The notes under the pieces: generated by a model | What the model was told of the DNA's origin: nothing | What the model saw: only the letters and a program-made list of their open reading frames with translations | Databases searched by the model: none | Position numbers and translations under genes: made by a program | In this document: positions 62,795 to 64,000 of the stretch, piece by piece | Position numbering within the stretch: the first letter of the stretch is position 1 | How the letters are laid out: each line of letters begins with the position of its first letter | Assembly: GCA_000499405.2 (NCBI GenBank) | Contig: HG738139.1 | Span: 16,220,858 to 16,284,857, forward strand | Direction of reading: 5' to 3' | From: Onchocerca volvulus | Taxonomy: Eukaryota > Nematoda > Chromadorea > Rhabditida > Onchocercidae | DNA length: 64,000 nt

Positions 62795-62800
62795 TTTATT
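62795..62800 (-). terminator. Polyadenylation signal of the helical-repeat gene
   Basis: TTTATT on the plus strand (AATAAA on the minus strand), 57 bases after the stop codon of the minus-strand gene. Together with the signal at 62715 it makes a tight convergent gene pair. Confidence 0.5.
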
Positions 62801-62856
62801 TTCAATTCCAAATCCAACTGTTTAAATTTCTAATTCAGATTAACTTTCAAATATGC

Positions 62857-63885
62857 TTAAAACTTGCCATTCTCATTCATTTGAATTGTTAAACTACGTA
62901 CAGCTTCCACCAGAGTGCAATCTTTGGAAAGCTGCTCACGGACAGCTTCATCCTTAATAACGAACATCAGGAAATCAATGGTACTCTTGACAACATCTGT
63001 ATCTTGACAACCCAATAATAAATCCCAAATCTGATACGAACTGCTAAAATCCATTAATTCATACCAATATCGGTTTCAGAAAAATGTAAGAGATAAAGAA
63101 TTGTAATTATAAAATTTTATAAAGACGAAAAAAGTTAAATTCATTCGAGTTTTCTTATAGGAATTCTTTACTTGTGCAATGAAAAATGTTAAAACTGAGT
63201 AAAAATCCAAATTCAAATTTATATATCATGAAATCAAATGCATGAAAAATGATTGATAAGCGTCAAAAGAAAATCGCTTCAATTAATGCTAATTCTATTC
63301 AAGATGGTAATCTTCCTATCATTGAATAATTACTGTTTTTGCTGTTCTTATAATCAATTATGTGATAAAAAACACATTAAATGCACCATGAATATCGGAT
63401 AGCATTGCCAAAGTTGGTATTACAGTTTGATAGAGAAATGAGTAAACCGTATGCCTTTTGAATTATTAATTTCTTTTGAGGATTTCCTTTCTCATCATTC
63501 TGTAAGTAAGATTCAGTTCTAAAACTATTTATTGATTCTGTCTTTTTTTTTTCTTCACAAATTTGAATAAAGTGAAGGTACCAATGGAATAAGTATGCTT
63601 TGGTTAATATTAAAAAAAAAATAAATCGAATTGAGCAATTAAAAATAATGTTCCGAATTTTATTACACATTTACTCATAGCATGATATTAGCATCTTATT
63701 AGCTCAATTAATAAATACATCGCCCTTAATATATAGGGGAAAAAAAAAAATCACACCTCTATAGTATTTGCAGTTGTGGCTATAATTTCAAATAAGACAT
63801 CAGTTAAGGAATTGTTATCAACGCTGATATTAAACAATATCGGAGGATGATTCAATTGATCTGCATCTACCAGTCGCGCGAATAA
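62857..63885 (-). CDS. C-terminal part of an unidentified ARM/HEAT-like protein
   Basis: Three in-phase minus-strand exons: 63885-63757, 63499-63387 and 63043-62857 (stop). They give 142 residues of mostly helical, Leu/Ile-rich sequence: LFARLVDADQLNHPPILFNI, NSLTDVLFEIIATTANTI, QKKLIIQKAYGLLISLSNCN, then YQIWDLLLGCQDTDVVKSTI and EQLSKDCTLVEAVRSLTIQM. The repeating pattern of two amphipathic helices with small loops suggests armadillo or HEAT-like repeats, i.e. a protein-interaction scaffold. There is no catalytic motif and no transmembrane segment. All splice ends are clean (TTTCTAG, CTTACAG, GATTTTAG acceptors). The 5' part is outside the window. I could not assign a family. Confidence 0.72.
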
Positions 63886-64000
63886 CTAGAAATTTATTTT
63901 TTTCTAAAGTTGATAATCTTATCCTCAACAGTGTTTTAGTAATATTGATAAGAATGACAATCGTATTTCACATATCCTCAGATGTGTGCAATGAAATAAA
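63886..64000 (-). other. Intron of the helical-repeat gene
   Basis: AT-rich sequence upstream (in gene direction) of the acceptor at 63886. No coding segment is visible before the window edge. Confidence 0.5.

Overview
The window looks like nuclear DNA of a nematode, most likely an onchocercid (filarial) worm. It is very AT-rich. The genes are split into short exons by introns of about 50 bp to several kb, and many acceptors have the TTTCAG/TTTTTAG form usual in nematodes. The best-resolved gene is an NCoR/SMRT-type co-repressor of the GEI-8 type. A broken fragment whose protein resembles the C-terminus of the folate enzyme FolD, with features I associate with Wolbachia/Rickettsiales, lies in an AT-rich intergenic region. 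Such fragments are expected in filarial genomes. I cannot name the species. All exon models were made by hand from splice signals and reading phase, without transcript data.

Layout. (1) 1-7.2 kb, minus strand: four in-phase exons of a STAND P-loop NTPase resembling TANC/rolling-pebbles or ANKRD50; the gene runs off the left edge. (2) 7.5-19.5 kb, minus strand: a tentative four-exon chain of unknown function, in a region otherwise made of AT-rich sequence and TG microsatellites. (3) 20-24.4 kb: nothing convincing. (4) 24.4-29.0 kb, plus strand: a TMEM272-like four-helix membrane protein with a Q-rich N-terminal part and possible alternative ends. (5) 29.9-30.3 kb: a possible 49-residue ORF and an AT/AG microsatellite. 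(6) 30.9-44.8 kb, plus strand: the gei-8-like co-repressor, 29 exons, about 1893 residues, every exon junction in phase. (7) 47.9-54.9 kb, minus strand: a GH38 alpha-mannosidase II-class enzyme, about 19 exons and 1014 residues. The gene converges on the co-repressor gene across about 3 kb. (8) 55-61.5 kb: AT-rich intergenic DNA with a 41-bp direct duplication and the FolD-like pseudogene fragment. (9) 61.5-62.7 kb, plus strand: a candidate 88-residue three-exon gene. It converges tightly on (10), the last three exons of an unidentified helical-repeat protein on the minus strand, which runs off the right edge.

The genes do not form one pathway. They are chromatin repression (gei-8-like), Golgi N-glycan trimming (mannosidase), scaffold/NTPase function (TANC-like), a membrane protein of unknown role, and several unknowns. 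I found no rRNA, convincing tRNA, CRISPR array or intact transposon. The points most worth checking are the FolD-like insertion, the altered zinc-site neighbour in the mannosidase (HSHVDPGW), the repeated acceptor-like motif in a mannosidase intron, a frame-shifting 22-nt micro-exon candidate in the co-repressor, the duplicated YEPLS motif at its C-terminus, and the small gene at 61.5-62.7 kb.
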